A DNA stretch of 64,000 bases from contig NZ_JAYMEM010000001.1 in assembly GCF_037029465.1 (NCBI RefSeq), forward strand, positions 1 through 64,000, in the 5' to 3' direction. The notes under the pieces were generated by a model. It did no database searches and was not told where the DNA came from. It saw only the letters and a program-made list of their open reading frames with translations. The translations under genes and the position numbers were made by a program. How positions within the stretch are numbered: the stretch's first letter is position 1; every line of letters starts with the position of its first letter. Origin of the DNA: Mesoflavibacter sp037029465 (lineage in GTDB: Bacteria > Bacteroidota > Bacteroidia > Flavobacteriales > Flavobacteriaceae). Positions 8,781 through 17,742 of the stretch are shown here, piece after piece.

Positions 8781-11700
8781 CTATTTTACAACAGTCTCGT
8801 CAATTACTTCTTCTTTCTTTTTTAAAGAATCTGCTGCGTCTCCTTTTTTTGCAGTATCGTACATGATTGGTGTTGCGATAAATAATGATGAGTATGTACC
8901 AACAATTACACCTACGATTAAGGCAAACATAAATCCTCTAATTGATTCGCCACCAAAAATAAAGATAGCTAATAATACTACTAATGTAGTTAAAGAGGTA
9001 TTTAATGTACGGCTTAATGTACTGCTTAATGATTTGTCAATTACTTCTGTAAATGGCCAGCTTGTGTGCTCGTTAAAGAACTCACGGATACGGTCAAATA
9101 CTACCACGGTATCGTTTAACGAGTAACCGATTACGGTTAATATTGCTGCTATGAAAGCTTGGTCAATTTCCATTGAAAAGGGCATAAACTTGTATGTAAT
9201 TGAGAATACACCTAATACGATGATAACGTCATGGAATACCGCTGCTACTGCACCAAGAGAGAATTGCCATCTTTTAAAACGGAATAAGATATATAAGAAT
9301 ACCACTACTAAAGATCCTAATACAGCCCAGAATGATGCTTGTTTAATATCATCTGCGATTGATGGACTTACTTTGTATTGATCCATAATTCCTATTTGCT
9401 TGTCTGCTTTAGAAAGGTCTTTAAACTCTTCAAAAGATTGACCGTTTAAATATGGCTGTAACGCGTTGTATAGTTTTTCTCTTACTTCTTCGTCTACTTC
9501 GTTAGCAGTTTCGTTAATCTTGTATTTTGTAGAGATTTTTAAGTTATTCTCGTCTCCTACAGTTTTTACAGATGCACTTCCAAATACTTCTGGTGTAGCT
9601 AAAGCTTCTTCTACCTCAACAGCGCTAACTGGTTCTGCAAAACGCACTTGTGTTGTACGTCCTCCAACAAAGTCAATACCTTGATCTAACCCATTAGTAA
9701 ATAAAGACCCTAAACTTGCAATTAATAAAGCTCCAGAAATAATATAAGCTACTTTACGCTTTTTAAGGAACTCGATATTAATGTTTCTGAACAAGTTTTT
9801 AGTTACACCTGTAGAGAAATCTAATTTCCCTCCTTTATTTACATACCAGTCAATTAATAATCTAGTAATAAAAATTGCTGTAAATAAAGAGGTACCAATA
9901 CCAATTAATAATGTAGTTGCAAAACCTTTAATTGGTCCTGTACCAAATACAAATAAGATTAATGCTGTTAAACCTGTCGTTATGTTAGCATCTAAGATTG
10001 ATGATAAAGCGTTGCTAAATCCGTCGTTAATTGCAGATTTTTGATCTTTACCTTTACCTAATTCTTCTCTAATACGTTCAAAAATAAGTACGTTAGCATC
10101 TACCGACATACCTATTGTTAATACGATACCGGCAATACCTGGTAAAGTTAACACAGCACCAATACCAGATAAAATTCCGAAAATTAATAAGATATTGAAT
10201 AACATTGCGATGTCTGAGAATACACCTGCTTTACCGTAGTAAAATACCATCCATAATAACACTAATGCTAATGCAATACCAAAAGACATTGTACCGCTAT
10301 CTATAGCTTCTTGACCTAAAGAAGGTCCAACAATACTACTTTGAATAATATCTGCTTTTGCAGGTAACTTACCAGCACGTAAAACGTTTGCTAAATCTGT
10401 TGCCTCTCTTAATGTAAAGTCTCCAGAAATCTCAGTACTTCCACCAGCAATTGCTCCATTAGAAGCTGTTGGTGCAGAGTATACTGTGTTATCTAAAACT
10501 ACAGCTATTTGACCTTGAGTTTTATAAGCTTGACCAGTCATTTCTTCCCAAATCTTTGCTCCTTTACTATTCATTTGCATACTTACAACAACTTTGTTTG
10601 CTTGGTTGTAAGTTTGACGTGCGTCTGTAACTACTGCTCCACTTAAAGGTGGCTCACCATCTCTGTTTCCTTGTAAAACGTATAAGTCTACAACTTCACT
10701 ATCTTCTGCTACTTTACCAAATACAAATTTTGTGTAACGTAACTCAGCAGGTAATTTAGCTCTTACTTCTGGCATCGCTAAAAGTTTAGCTACTTGCTCT
10801 TTATCTTCTACTCTAACCTGTGCTAAAGTTGCTCCAAAACCAGGACCTACAAAAAGATCTAATAAAGGATTATTCTCAGCAACAGTTTCATCTTCTTCAC
10901 CTGTTAAATCAGCAATAGCTTGCTCTTCTTCAGTCATTTCTTCTTCTTCAGCAGTTGCTTGTTCCGCATCTGCGTTTTCAGTTCCTTCTTTTGCTTTTAG
11001 AACTTCATTTGCATCAACTAAAAACTGGTTGAATAACTGTGCATTTGATCCATACCAAAACTCTAATTGTGCTGTTGTTGTAATTAAATCTGTAGCTCTT
11101 TCTACATCTTTAACACCTGGTAATTCTAATAATACACGACCAGAGTTACCTAAACGTTGAATGTTTGGAGACGTTACACCAAACTCATCAATACGCTTAC
11201 GTAATACTTCAAAAGCAGAAACGATAGACTCGTCTATCTTTTGTTCTAACACTACTTTTGTTTCGTCGTCAGACATGTTTAAGTCAATCTCTCCTACTAA
11301 AGAACGTGTTGCAAAAATGTCTGGAGACGCTAATTTTTTATCTCCTTTAATAGCATCAAACGCTACAAAAAAGTCTTCTAAATAAGTATTTTGACTATTT
11401 TTCTGAATTTCATCAGCATCATCTAATGCTTTTCTAAATGTTGGATCTGTACTATTATCTGCAAGACCTATTAAAATGTCTTTTACAGAAATTTGTAAAA
11501 TAGCCTCTAAACCACCTTTAAGGTCAAGACCTAACTTCATTGAGTTTTCTTTAACCTCAGCGTAATCGCTTCCTAAGAAAACACTCTCTTTAGATGTTGC
11601 TAAAGAGTCTAAATATCTTGCTGCATATTCGTTAACTTTTGCGCTACGATCCTCAGCAGACGCATCAATTTTTTGTTCTGCTATCTGTGTAGCTTCGCTC

Positions 11701-11795
11701 TCTACCGCATTATTTTTAAATGTGAAAGACAGCTGGTAAATACTTACCAATCCAAATAAAACTGCAAATAGTTTTATTAATCCTTTGTTTTGCAT
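8781..11795 (-). CDS. secDF: Fused protein translocase subunit SecDF
   Basis: This 1004-residue protein joins SecD and SecF, as usual in Bacteroidota. SecDF uses the proton gradient to pull secreted proteins through SecYEG on the periplasmic side. The SecD half (about 1-625) has one N-terminal helix, the motif GLDLKGGLEAIL, a large periplasmic domain with an acidic low-complexity insertion (EEEMTEEEQAIADLTGEEDE, about 285-305), and a five-helix bundle beginning near GPSLGQEAID and containing GMSVDANVLIFERIREE. The SecF half (about 660-1004) has GLDQGIDFVGGR and GYSLNDTVVVFDRIRE. It is transcribed alone, with its own promoter and terminator. Confidence 0.98.
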   Translation of the reverse strand: MQNKGLIKLFAVLFGLVSIYQLSFTFKNNAVESEATQIAEQKIDASAEDRSAKVNEYAARYLDSLATSKESVFLGSDYAEVKENSMKLGLDLKGGLEAILQISVKDILIGLADNSTDPTFRKALDDADEIQKNSQNTYLEDFFVAFDAIKGDKKLASPDIFATRSLVGEIDLNMSDDETKVVLEQKIDESIVSAFEVLRKRIDEFGVTSPNIQRLGNSGRVLLELPGVKDVERATDLITTTAQLEFWYGSNAQLFNQFLVDANEVLKAKEGTENADAEQATAEEEEMTEEEQAIADLTGEEDETVAENNPLLDLFVGPGFGATLAQVRVEDKEQVAKLLAMPEVRAKLPAELRYTKFVFGKVAEDSEVVDLYVLQGNRDGEPPLSGAVVTDARQTYNQANKVVVSMQMNSKGAKIWEEMTGQAYKTQGQIAVVLDNTVYSAPTASNGAIAGGSTEISGDFTLREATDLANVLRAGKLPAKADIIQSSIVGPSLGQEAIDSGTMSFGIALALVLLWMVFYYGKAGVFSDIAMLFNILLIFGILSGIGAVLTLPGIAGIVLTIGMSVDANVLIFERIREELGKGKDQKSAINDGFSNALSSILDANITTGLTALILFVFGTGPIKGFATTLLIGIGTSLFTAIFITRLLIDWYVNKGGKLDFSTGVTKNLFRNINIEFLKKRKVAYIISGALLIASLGSLFTNGLDQGIDFVGGRTTQVRFAEPVSAVEVEEALATPEVFGSASVKTVGDENNLKISTKYKINETANEVDEEVREKLYNALQPYLNGQSFEEFKDLSKADKQIGIMDQYKVSPSIADDIKQASFWAVLGSLVVVFLYILFRFKRWQFSLGAVAAVFHDVIIVLGVFSITYKFMPFSMEIDQAFIAAILTVIGYSLNDTVVVFDRIREFFNEHTSWPFTEVIDKSLSSTLSRTLNTSLTTLVVLLAIFIFGGESIRGFMFALIVGVIVGTYSSLFIATPIMYDTAKKGDAADSLKKKEEVIDETVVK

Positions 11796-11830
11796 TGTTT
11801 GTTAATTTTTGGTCAATTTTATAAATCAGG

Positions 11831-11861
11831 CAAATATAATTTTTCCCTTAATAATTGACAA
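11831..11861 (-). promoter_or_regulatory. secDF promoter
   Basis: On the minus strand TTG (11859-11861) is followed after 20 bases by TATATTTG (11831-11838), matching the Bacteroidota housekeeping promoter TTG-N17-23-TAnnTTTG. The predicted transcript starts about 30 bases before the secDF ATG. Confidence 0.75.
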
Positions 11862-11923
11862 TTATAATGTTTAAAATGATTTTGTTAAGCTGAAAAGCTT
11901 TTTAAGGTTGAATTCCTTTTTTC

Positions 11924-12550
11924 TTAAGATTGAAATGAAAAAGGTCCAGCTCTAACCTCTGGTATAGTGTAAGTTTTATTACTAAAAGTCAAATGGTTTT
12001 GACTTGAAATATTTTGTTTTAAAACCAAAATATTTAGCAAATCGACTTCTGCAAAAGCATCTAAGTAAAACGGAAGATTTGTATTAGAAGAACGATCGTA
12101 ATCTTGCTTGGTTACAATTATACTTTTTCCTGCTGAATTAGATTGATTTTGTGATGAAGCTTTAATCTCATAGACATCAAAATCAAAGCCTTTTTTGCTG
12201 TTTTTTTCAGGTAGATTATTTCCGTTTGCGTCAACTTCAAAATAGTTTTGCGTTATTTCTAATTGAGCTGCTTTTGATAACAAAGACTTAATTAAAACAA
12301 CATCTAAGTTACTATGATAACTTATTTTTAACTGGTTGTTAGCGTCTTTTTCTACAACAATATTGGTTACATCAATAGTTTGCAACTGCTCTTTTATTAA
12401 AGCAATTGTTTGTTCTGAATGTTGCGTTGTTACTGTTTGATTATTAAAGCGTACGTGTACTTCTTGGTTTGGTAAAGAAGTTTGATTTTGTACTACACCA
12501 AAAATAGTAAGAACAACAATTAGAGCACTGATGTACCATTTTGTTTTCAT
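11924..12550 (-). CDS. Envelope protein of unknown function
   Basis: The 208-residue product has an N-terminal hydrophobic helix (WYISALIVVLTIFGVV) that acts as signal anchor or signal peptide; the rest is soluble and presumably periplasmic. The segment HVRFNNQTVTTQHSEQTIALIKEQL followed by TNIVVEKDANNQLKISYHS suggests an alpha/beta fold of about 80 residues. No family was recognised. It sits upstream of secDF in the same direction, but the secDF promoter in between argues for separate control. A -7 box lies five bases before the ATG. Confidence 0.7.
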   Translation of the reverse strand: MKTKWYISALIVVLTIFGVVQNQTSLPNQEVHVRFNNQTVTTQHSEQTIALIKEQLQTIDVTNIVVEKDANNQLKISYHSNLDVVLIKSLLSKAAQLEITQNYFEVDANGNNLPEKNSKKGFDFDVYEIKASSQNQSNSAGKSIIVTKQDYDRSSNTNLPFYLDAFAEVDLLNILVLKQNISSQNHLTFSNKTYTIPEVRAGPFSFQS

Positions 12551-12555
12551 GGTGC

Positions 12556-12563
12556 CAAATATA
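12556..12563 (-). promoter_or_regulatory. -7 box directly before the 12550 start
   Basis: TATATTTG on the minus strand ends five bases before the ATG at 12550, so the predicted transcript would start at or next to the start codon. No TTG lies at the usual upstream distance. The 12611-12638 terminator isolates this promoter from the gene upstream. Confidence 0.45.
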
Positions 12564-12610
12564 AAAAATTAAGTCTTTAAAAAGACTGATTTTGAGGTTT
12601 TTTACAAATA

Positions 12611-12638
12611 AAAAAGAGCAACAAATGCTGCTCTTTTT
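12611..12638 (-). terminator. Intrinsic terminator of the DUF4412-like gene
   Basis: AAAAAGAGCA and TGCTCTTTTT form a perfect 10-base stem with an ACAAATGC loop, giving a U-run on the minus strand, 22 bases past the stop codon at 12660. Confidence 0.8.
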
Positions 12639-12659
12639 ATTAAGTTTTTTTGATTGACT

Positions 12660-13313
12660 TTATTGATCATCCATTTTAGAATAACCTTCTGGCGGTGTTA
12701 GATCGAACATGTTATTTGGCACAGCTTCACTTTTAACATCTGTAACATCATAAAGCATAGTCATTTTCATACCTTGCTGAAGCACGTTTATTTTCATATG
12801 TAACGGAAATCCTTCTAACTTATCTCCAAACTGTGACGTTTCTTGAGTTTGAGCTTTGATTTGATCTGTAGCAAAAATCTCCATAGTCATATCTACACCT
12901 TCTGCTTTCATTGTTACATTATACTGCTGACAATCATAACCTAAGATCGTTTTTGTTTTATCTCCTTTTGTGATTTTTATATCTTCTCCTAACTCTTCTG
13001 GCTCTTCATAATCTGACATACTGTATTTTTTTCCGAACATTGGAGAATTTAAAAGCGTCAATACTTTCTCTTTCTCTTTATCGACTATTGTAATAGTCTC
13101 TCCTGACATAGGACTACTTGTCTCTGCTCTTACTCTATCTTCTTTAAAATATGTTGTAATTTTAGTTTCACCCATCATTTGTAATTGCGAGTTCATCTCT
13201 GCATTATCACTAGACATTGTCATTTTTGAAGAGATTACCCCTTCCTTTAATTCTTCTTGAGCAACACTTACTAAGCTGAAAGACGCAAGAAGTATAAAAA
13301 TTAATTTTTTCAT
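12660..13313 (-). CDS. DUF4412-like secreted protein
   Basis: The start is placed at ATG 13313 because a signal peptide begins exactly there (MKKLIFILLASFSLVSVAQ); a longer frame to 13397 would add an unlikely hydrophobic leader overlapping the mdh terminator. The mature part of about 198 residues repeats the pattern of DUF4412 or GLPGLI-like proteins: EGVISSKMTMSSDNAEM, a strand with TYFKEDRVRAE, DKEKEKVLTLLNSPMFGKKY, the phrase ILGYDCQQYNVTM and a C-terminal PNNMFDLTPPEGY. Such proteins are thought to be periplasmic or outer-membrane-associated; their function is unknown. It is methionine-rich. Confidence 0.8.
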   Translation of the reverse strand: MKKLIFILLASFSLVSVAQEELKEGVISSKMTMSSDNAEMNSQLQMMGETKITTYFKEDRVRAETSSPMSGETITIVDKEKEKVLTLLNSPMFGKKYSMSDYEEPEELGEDIKITKGDKTKTILGYDCQQYNVTMKAEGVDMTMEIFATDQIKAQTQETSQFGDKLEGFPLHMKINVLQQGMKMTMLYDVTDVKSEAVPNNMFDLTPPEGYSKMDDQ

Positions 13314-13387
13314 CGTTTTATTTTTAATTATTGAATGCTGTAATGTACTGAAATTGTTTTTAAATAATAAAGAATTTAGAAAATAAA

Positions 13388-13421
13388 AAAACCTCATAGA
13401 ACAAGAAACTCTATGAGGTTT
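13388..13421 (-). terminator. mdh terminator
   Basis: ACCTCATAGA (13391-13400) and TCTATGAGGT (13410-13419) form a perfect stem with a U-run on the minus strand, 25 bases past the mdh stop. Confidence 0.85.
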
Positions 13422-13444
13422 AATAATTATTATTTAATTGAATC

Positions 13445-14371
13445 TTATAATTCTAATAAACCATTAGTTTTAGACACACCTTCCGCACTTTCTTTCATGT
13501 GTGCTTTTTCTGCATCGCTAAGCTCAATTTCTACAACTTTTTCAATTCCATTACGACCTAAAATTACTGGTACACCAATACATAAATCGTTTAACCCATA
13601 TTCTCCTTCTAATAAAGTAGAACAAGGGAACATTTTCTTTTGGTCACAAGCAATTGCTTGAACTAATCCAGATACAGCTGCTCCTGGTGCATACCAAGCA
13701 GAAGTCCCTAATAATTTTGTTAATGTTGCACCTCCTACTTTAGTATCTTCTTTTACTTGATCAAGTCTTTCTTCTGAAATAAACTCTGAAACTTTGATAC
13801 TATTTCTTGTTGCATGAGATGTTAATGGCACCATACCTTTATCTGAATGACCACCAATTACCATACCGTCTACATCACTAATTGGACATTCTAAAGCTTC
13901 TGCTAATCTATATTTAAAACGCGCAGAATCTAATGCTCCACCCATACCAATAATTCTGTTTTTTGGTAAGTCTGTAGTTTTGTGTACTAAGTATGTCATA
14001 GTATCCATTGGATTACTTACCACAATAATGATAGTATTTGGAGAGTGCTCTATTAAGCTAGAAGAAACCGTTTTTACAATACCTGCATTAATACCTATTA
14101 ATTCTTCACGAGTCATACCTGGTTTACGAGGAATACCTGAAGTAATTACGCAAATATCACTACCTGATGTTTTAGAATAATTGTTAGTTACACCTGTAAT
14201 TTTGGTATCAAAACCATTTAAAGATGCTGTCTGCATTAAATCCATTGCTTTACCTTCTGCAAAACCTTCTTTGATGTCTAATAAAACAACTTCAGAAGCG
14301 AAGTTTTTTATAGCAATATACTCTGCACAACTTGCACCTACTGCTCCTGCACCAACTACTGTTACTTTCAT
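13445..14371 (-). CDS. mdh: Malate dehydrogenase
   Basis: NAD-dependent malate/oxaloacetate interconversion in the citric acid cycle; citrate synthase is also in this window. The protein has 308 residues and is of the LDH-like MDH type: the dinucleotide-binding loop GAGAVGASCAEY, the first substrate arginine in RKPGMTREEL, VVSNPMDTMTYLV, and the catalytic histidine in GGHSDKGMVPL. The isolated gene has its own -7 box and a strong terminator. Confidence 0.97.
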   Translation of the reverse strand: MKVTVVGAGAVGASCAEYIAIKNFASEVVLLDIKEGFAEGKAMDLMQTASLNGFDTKITGVTNNYSKTSGSDICVITSGIPRKPGMTREELIGINAGIVKTVSSSLIEHSPNTIIIVVSNPMDTMTYLVHKTTDLPKNRIIGMGGALDSARFKYRLAEALECPISDVDGMVIGGHSDKGMVPLTSHATRNSIKVSEFISEERLDQVKEDTKVGGATLTKLLGTSAWYAPGAAVSGLVQAIACDQKKMFPCSTLLEGEYGLNDLCIGVPVILGRNGIEKVVEIELSDAEKAHMKESAEGVSKTNGLLEL

Positions 14372-14408
14372 TTTATATATTTTTAATTGTGTTAATTTAT
14401 TTATCCTA

Positions 14409-14416
14409 CAAATTTA
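14409..14416 (-). promoter_or_regulatory. Probable -7 box of mdh
   Basis: TAAATTTG on the minus strand matches TAnnTTTG, 37 bases before the mdh ATG. A -33 TTG was not found. Confidence 0.45.
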
Positions 14417-14520
14417 ACAATTTAAGCCGAAGAAATAGCCGAAATCTCTCAAAATATTGAGTTAAATTAAGCTTAAAACTAATCTGTTAGCTGTTATTTG
14501 AAAAACTATTTTACTAAACA

Positions 14521-14556
14521 AAAAAAACACTTGTAAAATAATTTACAGGTGTTTTT
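14521..14556 (-). terminator. gyrB terminator
   Basis: AAAACACTTGTAAA and TTTACAGGTGTTTT pair with one internal T-G wobble around a four-base ATAA loop, giving a U-run on the minus strand, 22 bases after the gyrB stop. Confidence 0.8.
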
Positions 14557-14577
14557 AGTATTTAATTTTTAAACTAA

Positions 14578-16515
14578 TTACGCATCAATATTTGCGTAAA
14601 TAGCATTCTTCTCTATAAACTCTCTACGTGGTGGAACTTCATCACCCATTAGCATAGAGAATACTCTATCTGCTTCTGTACCATTATCTATTTGCACAAG
14701 ACGAAGTGTTCTAAACTCTGGATTCATTGTTGTATCCCAAAGTTGTTCTGCATTCATCTCTCCAAGACCTTTATATCGCTGGATTTTTGATGATTCACCA
14801 AACTCTTTTACAATATTATCTCGTTCTTTATCATTCCAAGCGTATTGCTTTTTATTTCCTTTTTTAACTAAGTATAAAGGTGGTGTTGCAATGTAAACGT
14901 GACCAGCTTCTATTAGTTCTTTCATGTATCTAAAGAAGAATGTTAAAATAAGAGTTGCAATGTGGCTACCATCAATATCGGCATCACACATAATTACAAT
15001 TTTATGATATCTTAATTTAGAAAGGTTTAATGCTTTACTATCTTCTTCTGTTCCAATAGTTACACCAAGTGCGGTAAAGATATTTTTAATCTCTTCATTT
15101 TCAAACACTTTGTGTGTCATTGCCTTTTCTACGTTTAAGATTTTACCTCTTAATGGCAGAATAGCTTGAAACTTTCTATCTCTTCCTTGTTTTGCAGTAC
15201 CACCTGCCGAATCACCCTCAACAAGAAACACTTCACATTGTTCTGGATCTTGCTCTGAGCAGTCTGATAATTTACCAGGTAAACCACCAATACTCATCAC
15301 TGTTTTACGTTGCACCATTTCACGCGCTTTTTGTGCTGCGTGACGCGCTTGTGCTGCTAAGATTACCTTTTGTACAATGGTTTTTGCTGTATCTGGATGC
15401 TCTTCTAGATAATCGGTTAACATTTCTGATACTGCTTGACTTACAGATGCAGAAACTTCACGGTTACCTAATTTGGTTTTTGTTTGTCCTTCAAATTGTG
15501 GCTCTGCTACTTTTACAGAAACAATTGCTGTTAATCCTTCACGGAAATCATCTCCTGCAATGTCAAATTTTAATTTATCTAACATTCCAGATTCATCTGC
15601 ATACTTTTTAAGCGTGTGTGTTAATCCACGACGGAAACCTGATAAGTGTGTGCCACCTTCGTGTGTATTAATGTTGTTTACATAAGAGTGTAAATTTTCA
15701 GCGTAACTAGTATTATAAATCATAGCAACCTCAACAGGCACACCATTTTTTTCACCTTCAAAAGAAATTGCTTCTTGCATTAAAGGTTCTCTGTTTCCAT
15801 CTAAAAATTGGATAAACTCTTTAAGACCTTCTTCAGAATGAAAAGTTTCACCTTCAAAAGTACCATCTTCTTTTTTAGAACGTCTATCTGTTAAATGAAT
15901 AGTAATCCCTTTATTTAAGTACGCTAGCTCACGTAAACGACTTGCCAAAGTATCATAACTATATTCTAAAGTTTGCTGAAATATTTGTGGATCTGGCTTA
16001 AAAGTTACAATTGTACCTCTTTTATCTGTATCTCCTACAGCTTTTACAGGGTAAAGTGTTTTTCCTCTTTCATATTCTTGTTCCCAAATCTTTCCATCAC
16101 GGTGTACTGTTGCTTTTAAATGCTCTGATAATGCATTAACACAACTTACACCAACACCATGTAAACCACCTGAAACCTTATAAGAATCTTTATCAAACTT
16201 ACCTCCTGCACCAATTTTAGTCATTACAACTTCTAATGCAGAGATTCCTTCTTTTTTATGAATATCTACAGGAATACCACGTCCATCATCTTCTGTTGTA
16301 ATCGAGTTGTCCTCGTTAATAGTTACCGTAATATTGTTACAGTGTCCTGCTAAAGCCTCGTCAATCGAGTTATCTACAACCTCATAAACTAAGTGGTGCA
16401 AACCACGTACTCCAACGTCTCCAATATACATTGAAGGACGCATACGTACGTGCTCCATTCCTTCTAATGCCTGAATACTGTCTGCGGAATACTGTTTTTT
16501 ATTTTCTTCGCTCAT
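14578..16515 (-). CDS. gyrB: DNA gyrase subunit B
   Basis: ATPase subunit of the type II topoisomerase that introduces negative supercoils. The 645-residue product has the GHKL ATPase domain (ALEGMEHVRMRPSMYIGD, EVVDNSIDEALAG, DDGRGIPVD, GGLHGVGVSCVNAL), the transducer domain, and the Toprim domain (LVEGDSAGGTAKQGRDR, DADIDGSHIATL) ending with RYKGLGEMNAEQLW. It lacks the large insertion of the proteobacterial enzyme. The YIGD/GLHHLVYEV N-terminus favours GyrB over ParE. The leader carries a terminator-like hairpin close to the predicted transcription start. Confidence 0.97.
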   Translation of the reverse strand: MSEENKKQYSADSIQALEGMEHVRMRPSMYIGDVGVRGLHHLVYEVVDNSIDEALAGHCNNITVTINEDNSITTEDDGRGIPVDIHKKEGISALEVVMTKIGAGGKFDKDSYKVSGGLHGVGVSCVNALSEHLKATVHRDGKIWEQEYERGKTLYPVKAVGDTDKRGTIVTFKPDPQIFQQTLEYSYDTLASRLRELAYLNKGITIHLTDRRSKKEDGTFEGETFHSEEGLKEFIQFLDGNREPLMQEAISFEGEKNGVPVEVAMIYNTSYAENLHSYVNNINTHEGGTHLSGFRRGLTHTLKKYADESGMLDKLKFDIAGDDFREGLTAIVSVKVAEPQFEGQTKTKLGNREVSASVSQAVSEMLTDYLEEHPDTAKTIVQKVILAAQARHAAQKAREMVQRKTVMSIGGLPGKLSDCSEQDPEQCEVFLVEGDSAGGTAKQGRDRKFQAILPLRGKILNVEKAMTHKVFENEEIKNIFTALGVTIGTEEDSKALNLSKLRYHKIVIMCDADIDGSHIATLILTFFFRYMKELIEAGHVYIATPPLYLVKKGNKKQYAWNDKERDNIVKEFGESSKIQRYKGLGEMNAEQLWDTTMNPEFRTLRLVQIDNGTEADRVFSMLMGDEVPPRREFIEKNAIYANIDA

Positions 16516-16576
16516 ATATCGAATTATTAATTATTTCTTGTTTAATTATTTCCTTTAAAAAGAAAGCCATATACAT

Positions 16577-16600
16577 AAAAAAAGACGCTTTAGCGTCTCT
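16577..16600 (-). promoter_or_regulatory. Terminator-like hairpin in the gyrB leader
   Basis: On the minus strand GACGC-TAAA-GCGTC (16584-16597) is flanked by a 3' run of seven T. It begins within about ten bases of the predicted gyrB transcription start and lies about 70 bases before the ATG. It could be an attenuator, a 5' stability element, or the terminator of read-through from upstream. Confidence 0.6.
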
Positions 16601-16612
16601 TATGAGTACAAA

Positions 16613-16642
16613 CAAATATACGAAATAAAAGCCCTTTTTCAA
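16613..16642 (-). promoter_or_regulatory. gyrB promoter
   Basis: Minus-strand TTG (16640-16642), 19 bases, then TATATTTG (16613-16620): a full match to the Bacteroidota housekeeping promoter. The predicted start is near 16606. Confidence 0.8.
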
Positions 16643-16773
16643 GCATTTTTATCTACTTAGAGTTAAAATTATCAACAATTGTTAAAAACCTAAAAGCGTC
16701 TTAAAAGCGCTAAAAAGCATCTTAAAATTGATTTTTGTTGTTTTTTATATTTCAGTTTTTAGCAAAAAACAAA

Positions 16774-16797
16774 AAATCCCGCAAAAGCGAGGTTTTG
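16774..16797 (-). terminator. Terminator of the C1q-like gene
   Basis: Minus strand AAACCTCGC-TTTT-GCGGGATTT forms a hairpin with one mismatch and one wobble, followed by a T-rich tract, just past the stop codon at 16810. Confidence 0.65.
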
Positions 16798-16809
16798 AGG
16801 TCTAAATTT

Positions 16810-17547
16810 TTATCTAATTTGTACAATAGTAAAGTAACTATCTATGATATTATCTGAAAGATTTACAGTAGCTCCTAAATTAGAAAATACCTGAAAAGTA
16901 ATAGTGTCTCCTGTATTTAATTGTAATAAAGCCTCTGCTTTTCTTACTGGTGGCGTTACTGGTAAATTTAACAAAAGTGTTTCTGGTATTGTTACCAAGG
17001 TTAAATTTAATTCTGGAAAAACTACATTTACTGTAATATTACTAAAGTTTTCTCTTGCTTCTACAACTCCGTTTTTTAATATACAAACACCATAGTTTGT
17101 TGATGCTGTAATAGACGCAGATGCGTTTATTTGAACTTTTACTTCATAAATACCATTTTGTTTAGCTGTAAATGTATTGGTCGTAACATCAAACTCATCA
17201 TTTAAATCAAAACTTTCTGAATCAAAAGGAATATCTGTATAAGTTGAAGATAAATTTAAAGTTGAAGATGTAGCATTTGTAAAACCGCCTTTTACCGCAG
17301 TTTTTAATACAGCAGAAATTATTTCTTTGGACGGAATTGATTTTACAATTTCATTCGAAGTAACTAAAACTGAGTCTTTAGAAACTAATGCAACAGTAGC
17401 AACATCGGTTTCTTCTATAATATCTCTAACGCGTAAATTACCATTTACGTCAAGACTTGCTGTTGGACTGGTTGTATTTATTCCAACTTGTGAGTAACTT
17501 AAATTGAATATCAATAAAAGTGTGATTAATAGCTTAAAATTATACAT
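16810..17547 (-). CDS. Secreted protein with head-repeat and C1q-like jelly-roll domain
   Basis: ATG at 17547 is chosen because it begins the signal peptide (MYNFKLLITLLLIFNLSYSQ); the frame extends upstream without one. The mature protein opens with VGINTTSPTASLDVNGNLRV, the motif found at the start of many flavobacterial surface proteins and related to phage tail-spike or adhesin head repeats. The rest (about residues 90-245) alternates short beta strands (GFTNATSSTLNLSSTYTDIP, NGIYEVKVQINAS, LQLNTGDTITFQVF, YFTIVQIR), which fits a C1q/TNF-like trimeric jelly roll. An extracellular binding role is inferred. There is a long AT-rich gap upstream. Confidence 0.75.
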   Translation of the reverse strand: MYNFKLLITLLLIFNLSYSQVGINTTSPTASLDVNGNLRVRDIIEETDVATVALVSKDSVLVTSNEIVKSIPSKEIISAVLKTAVKGGFTNATSSTLNLSSTYTDIPFDSESFDLNDEFDVTTNTFTAKQNGIYEVKVQINASASITASTNYGVCILKNGVVEARENFSNITVNVVFPELNLTLVTIPETLLLNLPVTPPVRKAEALLQLNTGDTITFQVFSNLGATVNLSDNIIDSYFTIVQIR

Positions 17548-17678
17548 AACAGATTTATTTAAAAATCTTAGGGAATACCTAAAATAAGAAAAAAACAAAT
17601 CTTAAGCAATAAAATTAAACACTTTATCGAGTTGTAATAAAATTCATTCTATTAAAGTAAAGAAAATCTTATAAATAA

Positions 17679-17703
17679 AAAATTCCCACGTTTGTGGGAA
17701 TTT
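17679..17703 (-). terminator. asnB terminator
   Basis: AAATTCCCAC (17680-17689) and GTGGGAATTT (17694-17703) form a perfect 10-base stem with loop GTTT, followed on the minus strand by a U-run; it lies 40 bases past the asnB stop. Confidence 0.85.
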
Positions 17704-17742
17704 ACAGTAATTAATCAATATTATTTTAAGATATAAAATAAT

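Noticed and set aside
15192..15611. 139-codon plus-strand frame opposite gyrB
   Set aside because: Leucine/histidine-rich translation without domain character, fully inside a conserved gene on the other strand.
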